NCBI RefSeq assembly: GCF_021206925.1
Contig: NZ_JAJPRF010000009.1
Coordinates: 1-64,000 of the forward strand
Length of the DNA: 64,000 nt
Direction: 5' to 3'
DNA from: Rhodoflexus caldus
Lineage (GTDB): Bacteria; Bacteroidota; Bacteroidia; Cytophagales; Thermoflexibacteraceae
This document shows, one piece after another, positions 20,011 to 27,538 of this stretch. The position numbers and the translations under genes are program-made. Each line of letters starts with the position of its first letter. Position 1 is the stretch's first letter. The notes beneath the pieces are model-generated. The model had not been told where the DNA came from. It worked only from the letters and a program-made list of their open reading frames with translations, and made no database searches.

Positions 20011-21228
20011 TTAGCGCTTCATTGCGGTTACAGGGTCTAATTGCAGCGCCTTCCATGCGGGATAGGCTGCCAGCACTAACCCGATGATGAGTACGGTCAG
20101 TCCCTGCCCCAAAAAAATGGACGGATGCGTTGCCGTCGGGAATATCGGCTCAAAGCCAAAGCGTTTATAGGCTTCGGCAGTTTCGCCGCCAAAGCGCAGC
20201 GGGTACAGGCTGAAATAATACACAGGCAACAGACTTGCCAGCAGCCCCAGCACGCATCCTGCCAGCACCGTCAGCACCGTTTCAGCCACTACAAGCGCCA
20301 TCAGCCGCACCTTGCTCATGCCAATTGCGACCAACATGCCCATTTCAAAGCGGCGTTCCATCATCATCAGCAGCAAAGTGCCGAAAATACCGAATGTAAC
20401 CAGCATGTAAAGCACACCCTGCACATATTTCATGTTGTTGCTGTCCGTTTCTATGTGTTGCTTAATGTCGGGCAGCATTTCGCCCCAGTTCATCACTTCG
20501 TAGTCTTTGCCCAGCAGCTGGCGCAATTTTGCTGCAAGTGTCTGTAAATCACTGGAATTTTGCGGCAGCAGAACGTAAGAAGTAATCAGTCCTTCGGCAG
20601 CGTACAAGTCCTGCGCAGCGGCCAGTGGCATAAACAGCACTTGGTCGTTCAGGTTGGGCGCACCGAATTTGAGCAGCCCTTTGATGAGGTATTTGCCCGC
20701 TGCCGTTGCCCCGTGATAGCCCTGCCCAATGAGCACCAGCGTATCGTTGATGCCCAATTGCAGCCGTTTCGCCAACCCTTCGCCCAGCAAAACGGCGCGG
20801 TCATTGGCTTGCAGGTAGCTTCCTGTGGCTACTTTCTGTTCCAAACCCGTTACGCGGCTTTCCTGCGCGGGGTCAATGCCTACAACAAGGCAGCCTTTGG
20901 TAGTGGCCTCGGAAGATGCCAGCGCGAACGATTCCAGACGCGGCGCAACAGCCGCCAGATTGCCCTGTTGCACAATACGTGCCGCCAGTGCGGGTTCATC
21001 GGCAAAGGCGTTGTCCAGAGTTTGCTCGTCCCAATAGCCGCTGCGATGCACCTGCATGTAGCCCACATAAAACCCAACCACATTTTTGACCAGATTATCA
21101 AAAACGCCTTTTTTCAGGCTTTCGGCAAAAACTGAAAGCACGACGGCGAAAAAAACGGCAGCCATAGAAATAAGCGTCCGGCTGCGGTTACGCCACATAT
21201 TTTTCCATGCAAGTGCTAAAAGCCACAT
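20011..21228 (-). CDS. FtsX-family ABC permease (LolC/LolE-like)
   Basis: A 405-residue permease with the same layout as the next gene: an N-terminal membrane segment (about 15-35), a periplasmic domain and a C-terminal FtsX domain with MMERRFEMGMLVAIG between membrane segments. Its start overlaps the stop of the LolA-like gene by one base, so the two are translationally coupled. It presumably works with the second permease and the LolD-like ATPase to extract a lipid or lipoprotein from the inner membrane. Confidence 0.9.
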   Translation of the reverse strand: MWLLALAWKNMWRNRSRTLISMAAVFFAVVLSVFAESLKKGVFDNLVKNVVGFYVGYMQVHRSGYWDEQTLDNAFADEPALAARIVQQGNLAAVAPRLESFALASSEATTKGCLVVGIDPAQESRVTGLEQKVATGSYLQANDRAVLLGEGLAKRLQLGINDTLVLIGQGYHGATAAGKYLIKGLLKFGAPNLNDQVLFMPLAAAQDLYAAEGLITSYVLLPQNSSDLQTLAAKLRQLLGKDYEVMNWGEMLPDIKQHIETDSNNMKYVQGVLYMLVTFGIFGTLLLMMMERRFEMGMLVAIGMSKVRLMALVVAETVLTVLAGCVLGLLASLLPVYYFSLYPLRFGGETAEAYKRFGFEPIFPTATHPSIFLGQGLTVLIIGLVLAAYPAWKALQLDPVTAMKR

Positions 21229-21974
21229 TATCGGATGGATTTCATTTTTTCAGTAGTAAAAAAATTATCGTCAATCGGTTGATTGTAGCGCACTGACTTG
21301 TAAATCATTTCGGTTTTCTGATTTTTCTTGTCCATCGGAATCATTTCTATGTGCGTAGGAATCAGCCGTCCGTCCATGAGCTTGGGCTCGTAGCCGTTCA
21401 TCACGTTGATGAGTACGCCCTCTTCGTCATAGAACCGCGAATGCAGTTCCATGTAGTGCTGTTGGTCAATGCAGGCAATGATTTTACCCCAGACAACGGC
21501 GGTTTGCGGTTTGGGAACCATCTGCACGATATAGCATTTGCGGTCTTGCAGCAGCGTATCGCCCAGCAAGGTATGCTGATAATCATTCACGATGGATGAC
21601 TCTTTGACCAAATCGTCGTTGGTAAAATCCGTGCCCATCCAGCTTTGGCTCATCATGGAAGGCGGCAGTTTGATGATGCGTTCCAGCGACGGATGCCAGT
21701 TCCAGACTTCCTTTTTCCGCTTCAAAAAAGTAATGCCTTTGTCGCGGGCAGGTGAGGTGATAAGAATCATGGAAAAATCCGTTCCCTTTGCCCATGCTTT
21801 GAGTTCCATGCTGCGTTTCCACGCGGGTCGGATGGTATTGATGATGATTTCGGTCTGCATGGTTTGCCCCCGCATGACCGAATCTGCCCGGCGCACGATG
21901 GTTTCTGCGGTCAGCGGCTGCGCAGCCAAAGCCCACGGAAGCGCAAAAAATAGGATACAGGCAAGCAGCTTCAT
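21228..21974 (-). CDS. LolA-like outer-membrane lipoprotein-sorting protein
   Basis: A 248-residue periplasmic protein with a signal peptide (cut after LAAQ near residue 19). The pattern (ETIVRRADSVMRGQTMQTE, KERS-like charged strands, then FYDEEGVLINVMNGYEPKLMDGRLIPTHIEM) matches the LolA-like superfamily, whose members carry a lipid moiety in a half-barrel. It begins the leftward cluster with two permeases, an ATPase and a barrel, so it likely shuttles the cargo across the periplasm. It differs from housekeeping LolA, and the cargo is unknown. Confidence 0.8.
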   Translation of the reverse strand: MKLLACILFFALPWALAAQPLTAETIVRRADSVMRGQTMQTEIIINTIRPAWKRSMELKAWAKGTDFSMILITSPARDKGITFLKRKKEVWNWHPSLERIIKLPPSMMSQSWMGTDFTNDDLVKESSIVNDYQHTLLGDTLLQDRKCYIVQMVPKPQTAVVWGKIIACIDQQHYMELHSRFYDEEGVLINVMNGYEPKLMDGRLIPTHIEMIPMDKKNQKTEMIYKSVRYNQPIDDNFFTTEKMKSIR

Positions 21975-22044
21975 GGCTTGTTTGAGGTTTGTTTGTTGTG
22001 TTGTTACAATAATTTACCTGCTGTTAATCAGCGGGTTGGTATTT

Positions 22045-22464
22045 TTATTCCGGCAAATAGTTTTCCCAATAATCTTTGGGACTTACAATCTTAGTATTTC
22101 TGTAAGTAAAAAAAGTAAAGTCATTGGTATTACCTGTGATTATGAAATCAGCTTCACATTCACTTGCAAGTTCCAAAATCATATTATCGTCCTTATCAGA
22201 AATAAGGTCAACTCTTTCTTTTGGTGTAAATTTCTTTGCCTTTAATTCAATGTCTACAAGCAGACTTTCTGCCTTGCCAAAAAAATCAGGGAATCTCGTA
22301 AACTTAGGTCTTGATAATACTTCATAATACTCTGACATCAATTCCTCTGAAACACACAGCAGGAATTTGTCATCTATAAATAATTCGTAGATGATTCTAT
22401 AAGGATAGCTCCGTTGAATGAGCGAAGAAACAATAACATTCGTGTCAATGACGATTTTTTGCAT
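22045..22464 (-). CDS. PIN-domain toxin
   Basis: A 139-residue PIN nuclease of the putative toxin (PIN_3, COG1569-like) family. Acidic residues are at the expected places: Asp7 in VIDTNVIVSS, Glu in SEELMSEYYEVL, Asp in SDKDDNMILELA and Asp in EADFIITGNTNDF. PIN toxins usually cleave RNA. The gene overlaps its antitoxin gene by 20 bases. Both are clearly AT-richer than their neighbours, which suggests arrival by transfer. Confidence 0.85.
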   Translation of the reverse strand: MQKIVIDTNVIVSSLIQRSYPYRIIYELFIDDKFLLCVSEELMSEYYEVLSRPKFTRFPDFFGKAESLLVDIELKAKKFTPKERVDLISDKDDNMILELASECEADFIITGNTNDFTFFTYRNTKIVSPKDYWENYLPE

Positions 22465-22687
22465 CGCGTACAGCCTTTACCTCTTCGCTTATCTCATCCA
22501 TTGTCATGGAAGATAGCCCGTATTTTTCAGCTAATTCCACACATTTATTGAGATTTTGCCTCATTAACTCTTTGCTAATGAGGTCAACAAACTCTGTAAA
22601 AGTCAGGTTGTCTTTTTTAAGACCGAACTTATTGAACTCTACTTCGGAAATAGAAATATTGAGTGTTCGCATATCTTGTCGGTTCAT
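22445..22687 (-). CDS. Antitoxin of the PIN toxin
   Basis: An 80-residue protein with a beta-strand start (LNISISEVEFNKFGL), a middle helix and a charged C-terminal tail (EEVKAVRDAKNRH), the usual form of a DNA-binding antitoxin that also wraps the toxin. The ATG at 22687 is chosen; an upstream in-frame start would run into the divergent promoter of the CoA transferase gene. It lies upstream of and overlaps the toxin gene. The intergenic space to the divergent gene is only 68 bases. Confidence 0.75.
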   Translation of the reverse strand: MNRQDMRTLNISISEVEFNKFGLKKDNLTFTEFVDLISKELMRQNLNKCVELAEKYGLSSMTMDEISEEVKAVRDAKNRH

Positions 22688-22727
22688 TTTTACCAAACTA
22701 CACAAAAAAATTGATTTACCCAAGTTT

Positions 22728-22735
22728 TATATTTG
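22728..22735 (+). promoter_or_regulatory. -7 box of the CoA transferase gene
   Basis: A perfect TATATTTG lies 20 bases before the ATG at 22756. The toxin-antitoxin operon must start from the same short region on the other strand. Confidence 0.55.
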
Positions 22736-22755
22736 CCCAAAACGCTAACAAAATA

Positions 22756-24030
22756 ATGCTTCATTTTACCTCACCACAGGAAGCGGTTTCCTGCATTCAA
22801 TCCGGCCATTGTGTGTTTGTACACAGCGCCGCCATGACCCCGCAAACGCTCGTTGCCGCTATGGTAGCCGAAGCACCGCGCCTGCAAAACGTCAAAGTTA
22901 TTCACATCCATACCGAAGGGAATGCCGACTACGCCAAACGCGAAATGCGCGGCAGTTTCCAAACCTTCGCCTGTTTTACGGGCGGCAATATGCGGCAGGC
23001 AGTCAATGACGGCACGGCGGACTATATCCCCGTGTTTCTGAGCGATGTGCCGACGCTTTTCCGCAACAAAATATGGCCGGTGGATGTGGCACTGGTGCAA
23101 GTTTCGCCACCCGACCGACACGGCTATTGCAGCCTCGGTGTTTCGGTAGATGTGAGCTTGGCTGCGGTGCAAACGGCTAAATACATCATTGCAGAGGTGA
23201 ACCCGAACGTGCCACGTACCCACGGCGAAGGTTCGCTGCACATGAGCCGCATCCATGCTGCCATAGAAAGCCACGTACCGATTTATGAACCCAAGCCGCG
23301 GCAACTTTCCGATACCGACCGCAAAATCGGCAAATTGGTTGCTGAATTGGTGGAAGACGGCGCAACGCTGCAAATGGGCATCGGCAGCATCCCCGATGCG
23401 GTGCTGGCAGAGCTGATTCACCACAAGGATTTGGGCATCCATACCGAAATGTTTTCCGACGGGCTGATGGATTTGGTATTTCGCGGCGTAGTTACGGGCA
23501 GGCTGAAAAACAGTATGCGCGAAAAAATCGTATCCTCGTTTGCGCTGGGCAGCCGCCGCCTCTACGATTTCATACACGACAACCCTACGATTCAGATGCG
23601 CGACGCGGGCTTTACGAACAACACGTTTGTGATAGCCCGCAACCCCAAAGTAACGGCAATTAACAGCGCCATTGAAATTGACATCACAGGGCAAGTATGT
23701 GCGGATTCCATTGGTAATCAGCAATTTTCGGGCGTAGGCGGACAGATGGACTTCATCCGCGGGGCTGCCCTTTCCGAAGGCGGCAAACCAATTATCGCCA
23801 TGCCTTCCATCACTGCCAAAGGCGAAAGCAAGATTGTTACCTACCTCAAACCCGGCGCTTCGGTTACGACCACGCGGGCGCACGTGCACTATGTAGTTAC
23901 GGAAAACGGCGTTGCCAACCTGTTCGGCAAGAGCCGCCGCCAGCGTGCCGTTGAACTCATCCGCATTGCACACCCCATGCATCAGGAGCAATTGGAACGG
24001 GAAGCCTACGAATGGCTCAAAAGGCTGTAA
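22756..24030 (+). CDS. Acetyl-CoA hydrolase/transferase family (4-hydroxybutyrate CoA-transferase-like)
   Basis: A 424-residue CoA transferase that moves CoA between acetyl-CoA and another acid or hydrolyses it. The catalytic Glu is probably in HTEMFSDGLMDL; other marks are GIGSIPDAVLAEL, GQVCADSIG and SGVGGQMDFIRGA. The size fits the Cat1/Cat2/AbfT group. The ATG at 22756 follows a good promoter; longer readings from 22663 include that promoter. It is a single gene with hairpins downstream. The acid substrate cannot be read. Confidence 0.9.
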   Translation: MLHFTSPQEAVSCIQSGHCVFVHSAAMTPQTLVAAMVAEAPRLQNVKVIHIHTEGNADYAKREMRGSFQTFACFTGGNMRQAVNDGTADYIPVFLSDVPTLFRNKIWPVDVALVQVSPPDRHGYCSLGVSVDVSLAAVQTAKYIIAEVNPNVPRTHGEGSLHMSRIHAAIESHVPIYEPKPRQLSDTDRKIGKLVAELVEDGATLQMGIGSIPDAVLAELIHHKDLGIHTEMFSDGLMDLVFRGVVTGRLKNSMREKIVSSFALGSRRLYDFIHDNPTIQMRDAGFTNNTFVIARNPKVTAINSAIEIDITGQVCADSIGNQQFSGVGGQMDFIRGAALSEGGKPIIAMPSITAKGESKIVTYLKPGASVTTTRAHVHYVVTENGVANLFGKSRRQRAVELIRIAHPMHQEQLEREAYEWLKRL

Positions 24031-24073
24031 ACATTTGGTCGTATTTATCAGTATATTTACAAGAGAACCATTT

Positions 24074-24105
24074 TAACCCGACGGGGCTTTAAGGCTCGTC
24101 GGGTC
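24074..24105. terminator. Terminator-like hairpin after the CoA transferase gene
   Basis: The arms AACCCGACG (24075-24083) and CGTCGGGT (24097-24104) lie 45 bases after the stop. It has the common CCCGACGGG core but no long T run. Confidence 0.6.
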
Positions 24106-24109
24106 ATAC

Positions 24110-24206
24110 AAAAGCACAAATGATTTGCGAAAATCGCTTTGTATAAATCAATGAAAAACAGGTATTTAAGCCTGACAAATCTCTAAACCTGTCAGGTTTG
24201 TGTATA
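24110..24206 (+). repeat. Dispersed intergenic repeat, copy A
   Basis: Begins AAAAGCACAAATGATTTGCG, continues through an AT-rich middle and ends in a hairpin (CCTGACA at 24171-24177 with TGTCAGG at 24190-24196) followed by TTTGTGTATA. The same order of blocks is found at 37349 and 39201. About 70% identity is judged by eye. Confidence 0.65.
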
Positions 24207-24234
24207 AAATCGCAACACATACAAACTCAAAAAC

Positions 24235-25875
24235 ATGCACCGCTACCTGATTATTGCGCTCGGATGGCTGTTACCGCTGACTGTCTTTTCGCAGGCTATG
24301 CCCGAAAAGTTGGACTCAACCCTTGTAACGGCAGAAAAACGGATAGAATTTGATTTGACAGGCCGCCGTATGGCCGAATATCGCGTTATGCCGCTTGGTA
24401 TAGATGGCTTACTGGTGTTTATTGAAGGCGAGGAAGTACTGCGCAACCTACGCAAGGAGATGACCATCGCCAAGTACGATACCGCGCTCAATTTGCAGTG
24501 GGCACAACGCTATGTGTTGGATGCAAGTTCTAACATGAATATTTACGCATGGCAGGGTGAAAAACTGTTTTTTTTGATTCCCAAAGCAGATTTTAAATAC
24601 GATATTTTGCGACTGAATACGGTCAGCGGGCAACTTTCCATGATTCGCTACGATAAAATCGTAGATATGCAGGTCAGCCAGTTTGCCGTGATGAACGACG
24701 TGATTCTGATGGGCGGTCAAGTCAATGGCGACCCGGCAGTGATTCACTATGACTACATGCGCAGCAAACCCAAAATCCTACCTTCGCTGAGCCAGTTGAA
24801 AGGGCAGATTTCCCGCATGGATGTCAGCCCCGAAACAAACGCCATCAGTGTGATTGTGTCGAGCAGCGTGCGCCGAAAAGCCAGCTTTTACTACTACATC
24901 TACAACGGCGAGGGGCAGTTGCTGCATAAGCGCGTTGTTCCTACCGAAGACGAGTACGGTATCGTCAATTTCCGCCCGTACTTTATCAGTCAGGAAAAAC
25001 AATTGTTGCTGGGCTTGTATTCGCTGACGGGAAAAGAAAAATCACAAGGGGTTTACGTAGCAACATTTGACAAAAACGAACGACAGGACATCAAGTTTTA
25101 TGACTTCGGTTTTTTGAAAAATTTTTTCAATTACATGCCGCCACGCCGCCGCGAACGTACCATTATGCGCATGAAAGACAAACGCGAAGACGGCAAAATT
25201 CCGAAATTAGACTATCACTTTTTTGCCCGCAACCTCCTCGTTACGCAAGACCGTATTTTGTTTGTGGCCGAGTCCTATATTCCGGTGTTCATGGAAAACA
25301 ACATATCGCGGTTCAATAGTTTTAACTCGCCGCAATTGTTCAATTCTTACGTAGTAAACACCATGAATCCGGTATTTTACAGCTACAATAATCTGTTCTG
25401 GCTTGACCGAAACTTAGTGCGCCCGCGCGAAGGTAATCGCACGCCCTCATCGTATCGCTACAAGCACGCCATTATCTGCGCCTTTGACAAATCGGGTAAA
25501 CTGCTGTGGGACAACAGCTTTGAGTATAAAGACACGGAAACGCGCCTGCCTGAGGAGTTGGTCAAAATCAACTTTGACAACGACCGCCTCCAAATGATTC
25601 ATTACAACAAGGATAAATTGTACTACAAACGAACCTACAAAAGTCTGCCCGTAGATACGCTGCTCACTACCCAAGTACCCATTAAGGCAGAAGAGAAAAA
25701 CCTTATCGGCGACCGCGAGAACGAGCAGGCTGCATGGTGGTACGGTAACCATTTTATTCTGTTTGGCAAGCAGGACATGAAACAAAATTCGCCTGAAACT
25801 CCTTTCGGACGCAAACGGGTTTTCTACATCACCCGCGCTGCCGTTACCCCACCCTCACCGGACGAAAAACAGTAG
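24235..25875 (+). CDS. Secreted protein of unknown function
   Basis: A 546-residue protein with a signal peptide (cut after VFSQ near residue 20) and no membrane segment afterwards. It alternates beta-rich stretches that read like successive propeller blades (TIAKYDTALNLQWAQ, RLNTVSGQLSMIRYD, YIYNGEGQLLHKRVV, CAFDKSGKLLWDNSFEY). The phrases AKYD..LNLQWAQ and CAFDKSGKLLWDN resemble PQQ-type or WD-like repeats. There is a basic stretch near 300 (PPRRRERTIMRMKDKRE). I do not recognise the family. It stands alone between the repeat and pyrH. Confidence 0.8.
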   Translation: MHRYLIIALGWLLPLTVFSQAMPEKLDSTLVTAEKRIEFDLTGRRMAEYRVMPLGIDGLLVFIEGEEVLRNLRKEMTIAKYDTALNLQWAQRYVLDASSNMNIYAWQGEKLFFLIPKADFKYDILRLNTVSGQLSMIRYDKIVDMQVSQFAVMNDVILMGGQVNGDPAVIHYDYMRSKPKILPSLSQLKGQISRMDVSPETNAISVIVSSSVRRKASFYYYIYNGEGQLLHKRVVPTEDEYGIVNFRPYFISQEKQLLLGLYSLTGKEKSQGVYVATFDKNERQDIKFYDFGFLKNFFNYMPPRRRERTIMRMKDKREDGKIPKLDYHFFARNLLVTQDRILFVAESYIPVFMENNISRFNSFNSPQLFNSYVVNTMNPVFYSYNNLFWLDRNLVRPREGNRTPSSYRYKHAIICAFDKSGKLLWDNSFEYKDTETRLPEELVKINFDNDRLQMIHYNKDKLYYKRTYKSLPVDTLLTTQVPIKAEEKNLIGDRENEQAAWWYGNHFILFGKQDMKQNSPETPFGRKRVFYITRAAVTPPSPDEKQ

Positions 25876-25957
25876 CCGCAACAAACGCCTACTATGCCAC
25901 AAAGGGCGGTTTGTAAACTGTTCGCAGCGGAAATATGCAAGCAGGTAAAATTCTGTT

Positions 25958-25965
25958 TATATTTG
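25958..25965 (+). promoter_or_regulatory. -7 box of pyrH-frr
   Basis: A perfect TATATTTG lies 23 bases before the pyrH ATG at 25989. No clear -33 element is visible. Confidence 0.55.
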
Positions 25966-25988
25966 CCGCGCCTTACACCACTTTTAGC

Positions 25989-26693
25989 ATGAAATACAAG
26001 CGTATCCTCCTCAAATTGAGCGGAGAAGCCCTGATGGGCGAACAAAAGTTCGGCATTGATTCCGAACGCCTCGGACAATACACGCAGGAAATAAAAAAAG
26101 TAGTAGATGCAGGCATTCAAGTTGCCATTGTTATTGGGGGGGGGAATATTTACAGAGGTATTCAGGCTGAAAAATCGGGAATAGACCGCGTACAGGGCGA
26201 CCATATGGGTATGCTGGCAACGCTGATTAACAGCATGGCACTGCAAAGCGCATTAGAAAAAATCGGCGTACAGACCCGCCTGATGTCTGCCATTCAAATG
26301 CAGCAACTCTGTGAACCGTACATTCGCCGCCGTGCTGTGCGCCACTTAGAAAAAGGTCGCGTAGTGATTTTTGGTGCCGGAACAGGCAACCCCTTCTTTA
26401 CTACTGACTCGGCAGCCAGCCTCCGTGCCATTGAAATTGAGGCTGATGTGGTACTCAAAGGCACACGCGTAGATGGTGTGTACACAGCCGACCCCGAAAA
26501 AAACCCTGATGCACAGCGCTACAACAACATCTCTTTTGACGAAGTGTATGCCAAAGGGCTGAATGTGATGGATATGACCGCCTTCACGCTTTGCAAAGAG
26601 AACAACCTGCCCATTATTGTATTTGACATGAATATGCCCGGCAACCTGCTCCGGTTAGTACAGGGCGCAGAAGTCGGAACACTCATTTCTTAG
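25989..26693 (+). CDS. pyrH: UMP kinase
   Basis: PyrH phosphorylates UMP to UDP for pyrimidine nucleotide synthesis. The 234 residues fit the bacterial hexameric family: KLSGEALMG at the start, [33 protein letters not shown] and [13 protein letters not shown]. The ATG at 25989 follows the -7 box; a longer reading from 25935 overlaps the promoter. frr follows after 31 bases, the common pyrH-frr pairing. Confidence 0.96.
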   Translation: MKYKRILLKLSGEALMGEQKFGIDSERLGQYTQEIKKVVDAGIQVAIVIGGGNIYRGIQAEKSGIDRVQGDHMGMLATLINSMALQSALEKIGVQTRLMSAIQMQQLCEPYIRRRAVRHLEKGRVVIFGAGTGNPFFTTDSAASLRAIEIEADVVLKGTRVDGVYTADPEKNPDAQRYNNISFDEVYAKGLNVMDMTAFTLCKENNLPIIVFDMNMPGNLLRLVQGAEVGTLIS

Positions 26694-26724
26694 TTTGTCA
26701 TCATTCTAAATCTATCTCAATATC

Positions 26725-27285
26725 ATGGAAGAGATTAATATGTATCTGGACGACGCTGCCGAATCAATGGAAAAGGCGGTCAAACATACGCAACAGGAGT
26801 TCACTAAAATCCGTGCAGGCAAGGCAACTCCTTCCATGCTGGATGGCCTCTATGTGAACTACTATGGCTCTAATTCTCCTATCGGACAGGTGGCAAACAT
26901 CAACACCACAGATGCGCGCACCATTGTGATTAAGCCATGGGAAAAGTCCATGTTGTTTGAAATTGAAAAAGCCATTAAAAACAGCGACTTGGGCGTAAAC
27001 CCCACCAACGACGGTGAAGTGGTACGTATCGTGCTCCCGCCGTTGAGCGAAGAACGCCGCCGTGCATTGGTAAAACAAGCTAAAAACGAAGCCGAAAACG
27101 GCAAAATCAGCATCCGCAATATCCGCAAGGACACCAACGAAAGTCTCCGCAAGCTGGTAAAAGAGGGAGTACCCGAGGACGATGTGAAAAAAGCGGAAAC
27201 CAAAGTGCAAAACCTCACCGACAAGTTCATCAAGCAAATTGACGACCTGTTGGAGCTGAAAGAAAAAGATATCATGACTGTTTAA
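26725..27285 (+). CDS. frr: Ribosome recycling factor
   Basis: Frr works with EF-G to split ribosomes after termination. The 186 residues match the family: FTKIRAGKATPSMLDGLYVNYYGS, TIVIKPWEKSML, LPPLSEERRRALVKQAKNEAENGKI in shortened form, and a helical end. It is the second gene of the pyrH-frr pair, and a terminator follows 9 bases after the stop. Confidence 0.96.
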   Translation: MEEINMYLDDAAESMEKAVKHTQQEFTKIRAGKATPSMLDGLYVNYYGSNSPIGQVANINTTDARTIVIKPWEKSMLFEIEKAIKNSDLGVNPTNDGEVVRIVLPPLSEERRRALVKQAKNEAENGKISIRNIRKDTNESLRKLVKEGVPEDDVKKAETKVQNLTDKFIKQIDDLLELKEKDIMTV

Positions 27286-27293
27286 ATAAACCT

Positions 27294-27326
27294 GCCCGTT
27301 GCCAACTCCGGCCAACGGGTTTTTTA
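27294..27326 (+). terminator. Terminator of pyrH-frr
   Basis: The arms CCCGTTG (27295-27301) and CAACGGG (27313-27319) are followed by six T. Confidence 0.8.
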
Positions 27327-27371
27327 TTTGTAAGCAGGCGAACAAAAGCGGCTCAGAATACAGATTCAGGA

Positions 27372-27430
27372 TTTTGGATTTAAAAGCATCTGCATACAAA
27401 AGGCATTTTTCGCAAAACACTTGCGCTTTT
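27372..27430 (-). repeat. Dispersed intergenic repeat, copy E (decayed, reverse)
   Basis: Read on the minus strand it begins AAAAGCGCAAGTGTTTTGCG and continues AAAAATGCCTTTTGTATG, matching the first half of the copies at 24110, 37349 and 39201. Its own hairpin part is decayed. Confidence 0.5.
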
Positions 27431-27458
27431 ATGTAGCGCATTTAAATTGGCCCGAATG

Positions 27459-27500
27459 GAAAAATCCCGATGGTTTTTTAAAGCCGTCGGGATTTTTTTA
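27459..27500. terminator. Terminator at the end of the S9 peptidase gene
   Basis: AAAATCCCGA (27460-27469) pairs with TCGGGATTTT, followed by T on one side and preceded by A on the other, so it can work in both directions between frr and the convergent peptidase gene. Confidence 0.8.
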
Positions 27501-27538
27501 ACACCTGATTTTCAGGTTTTCATTCGGAGGTTTAATGC

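Noticed and set aside
22771-23991. Long 406-codon frame opposite the CoA transferase gene
   Set aside because: It is the complement of a well-conserved gene; no motifs, no promoter, and such shadows are common in this GC range.
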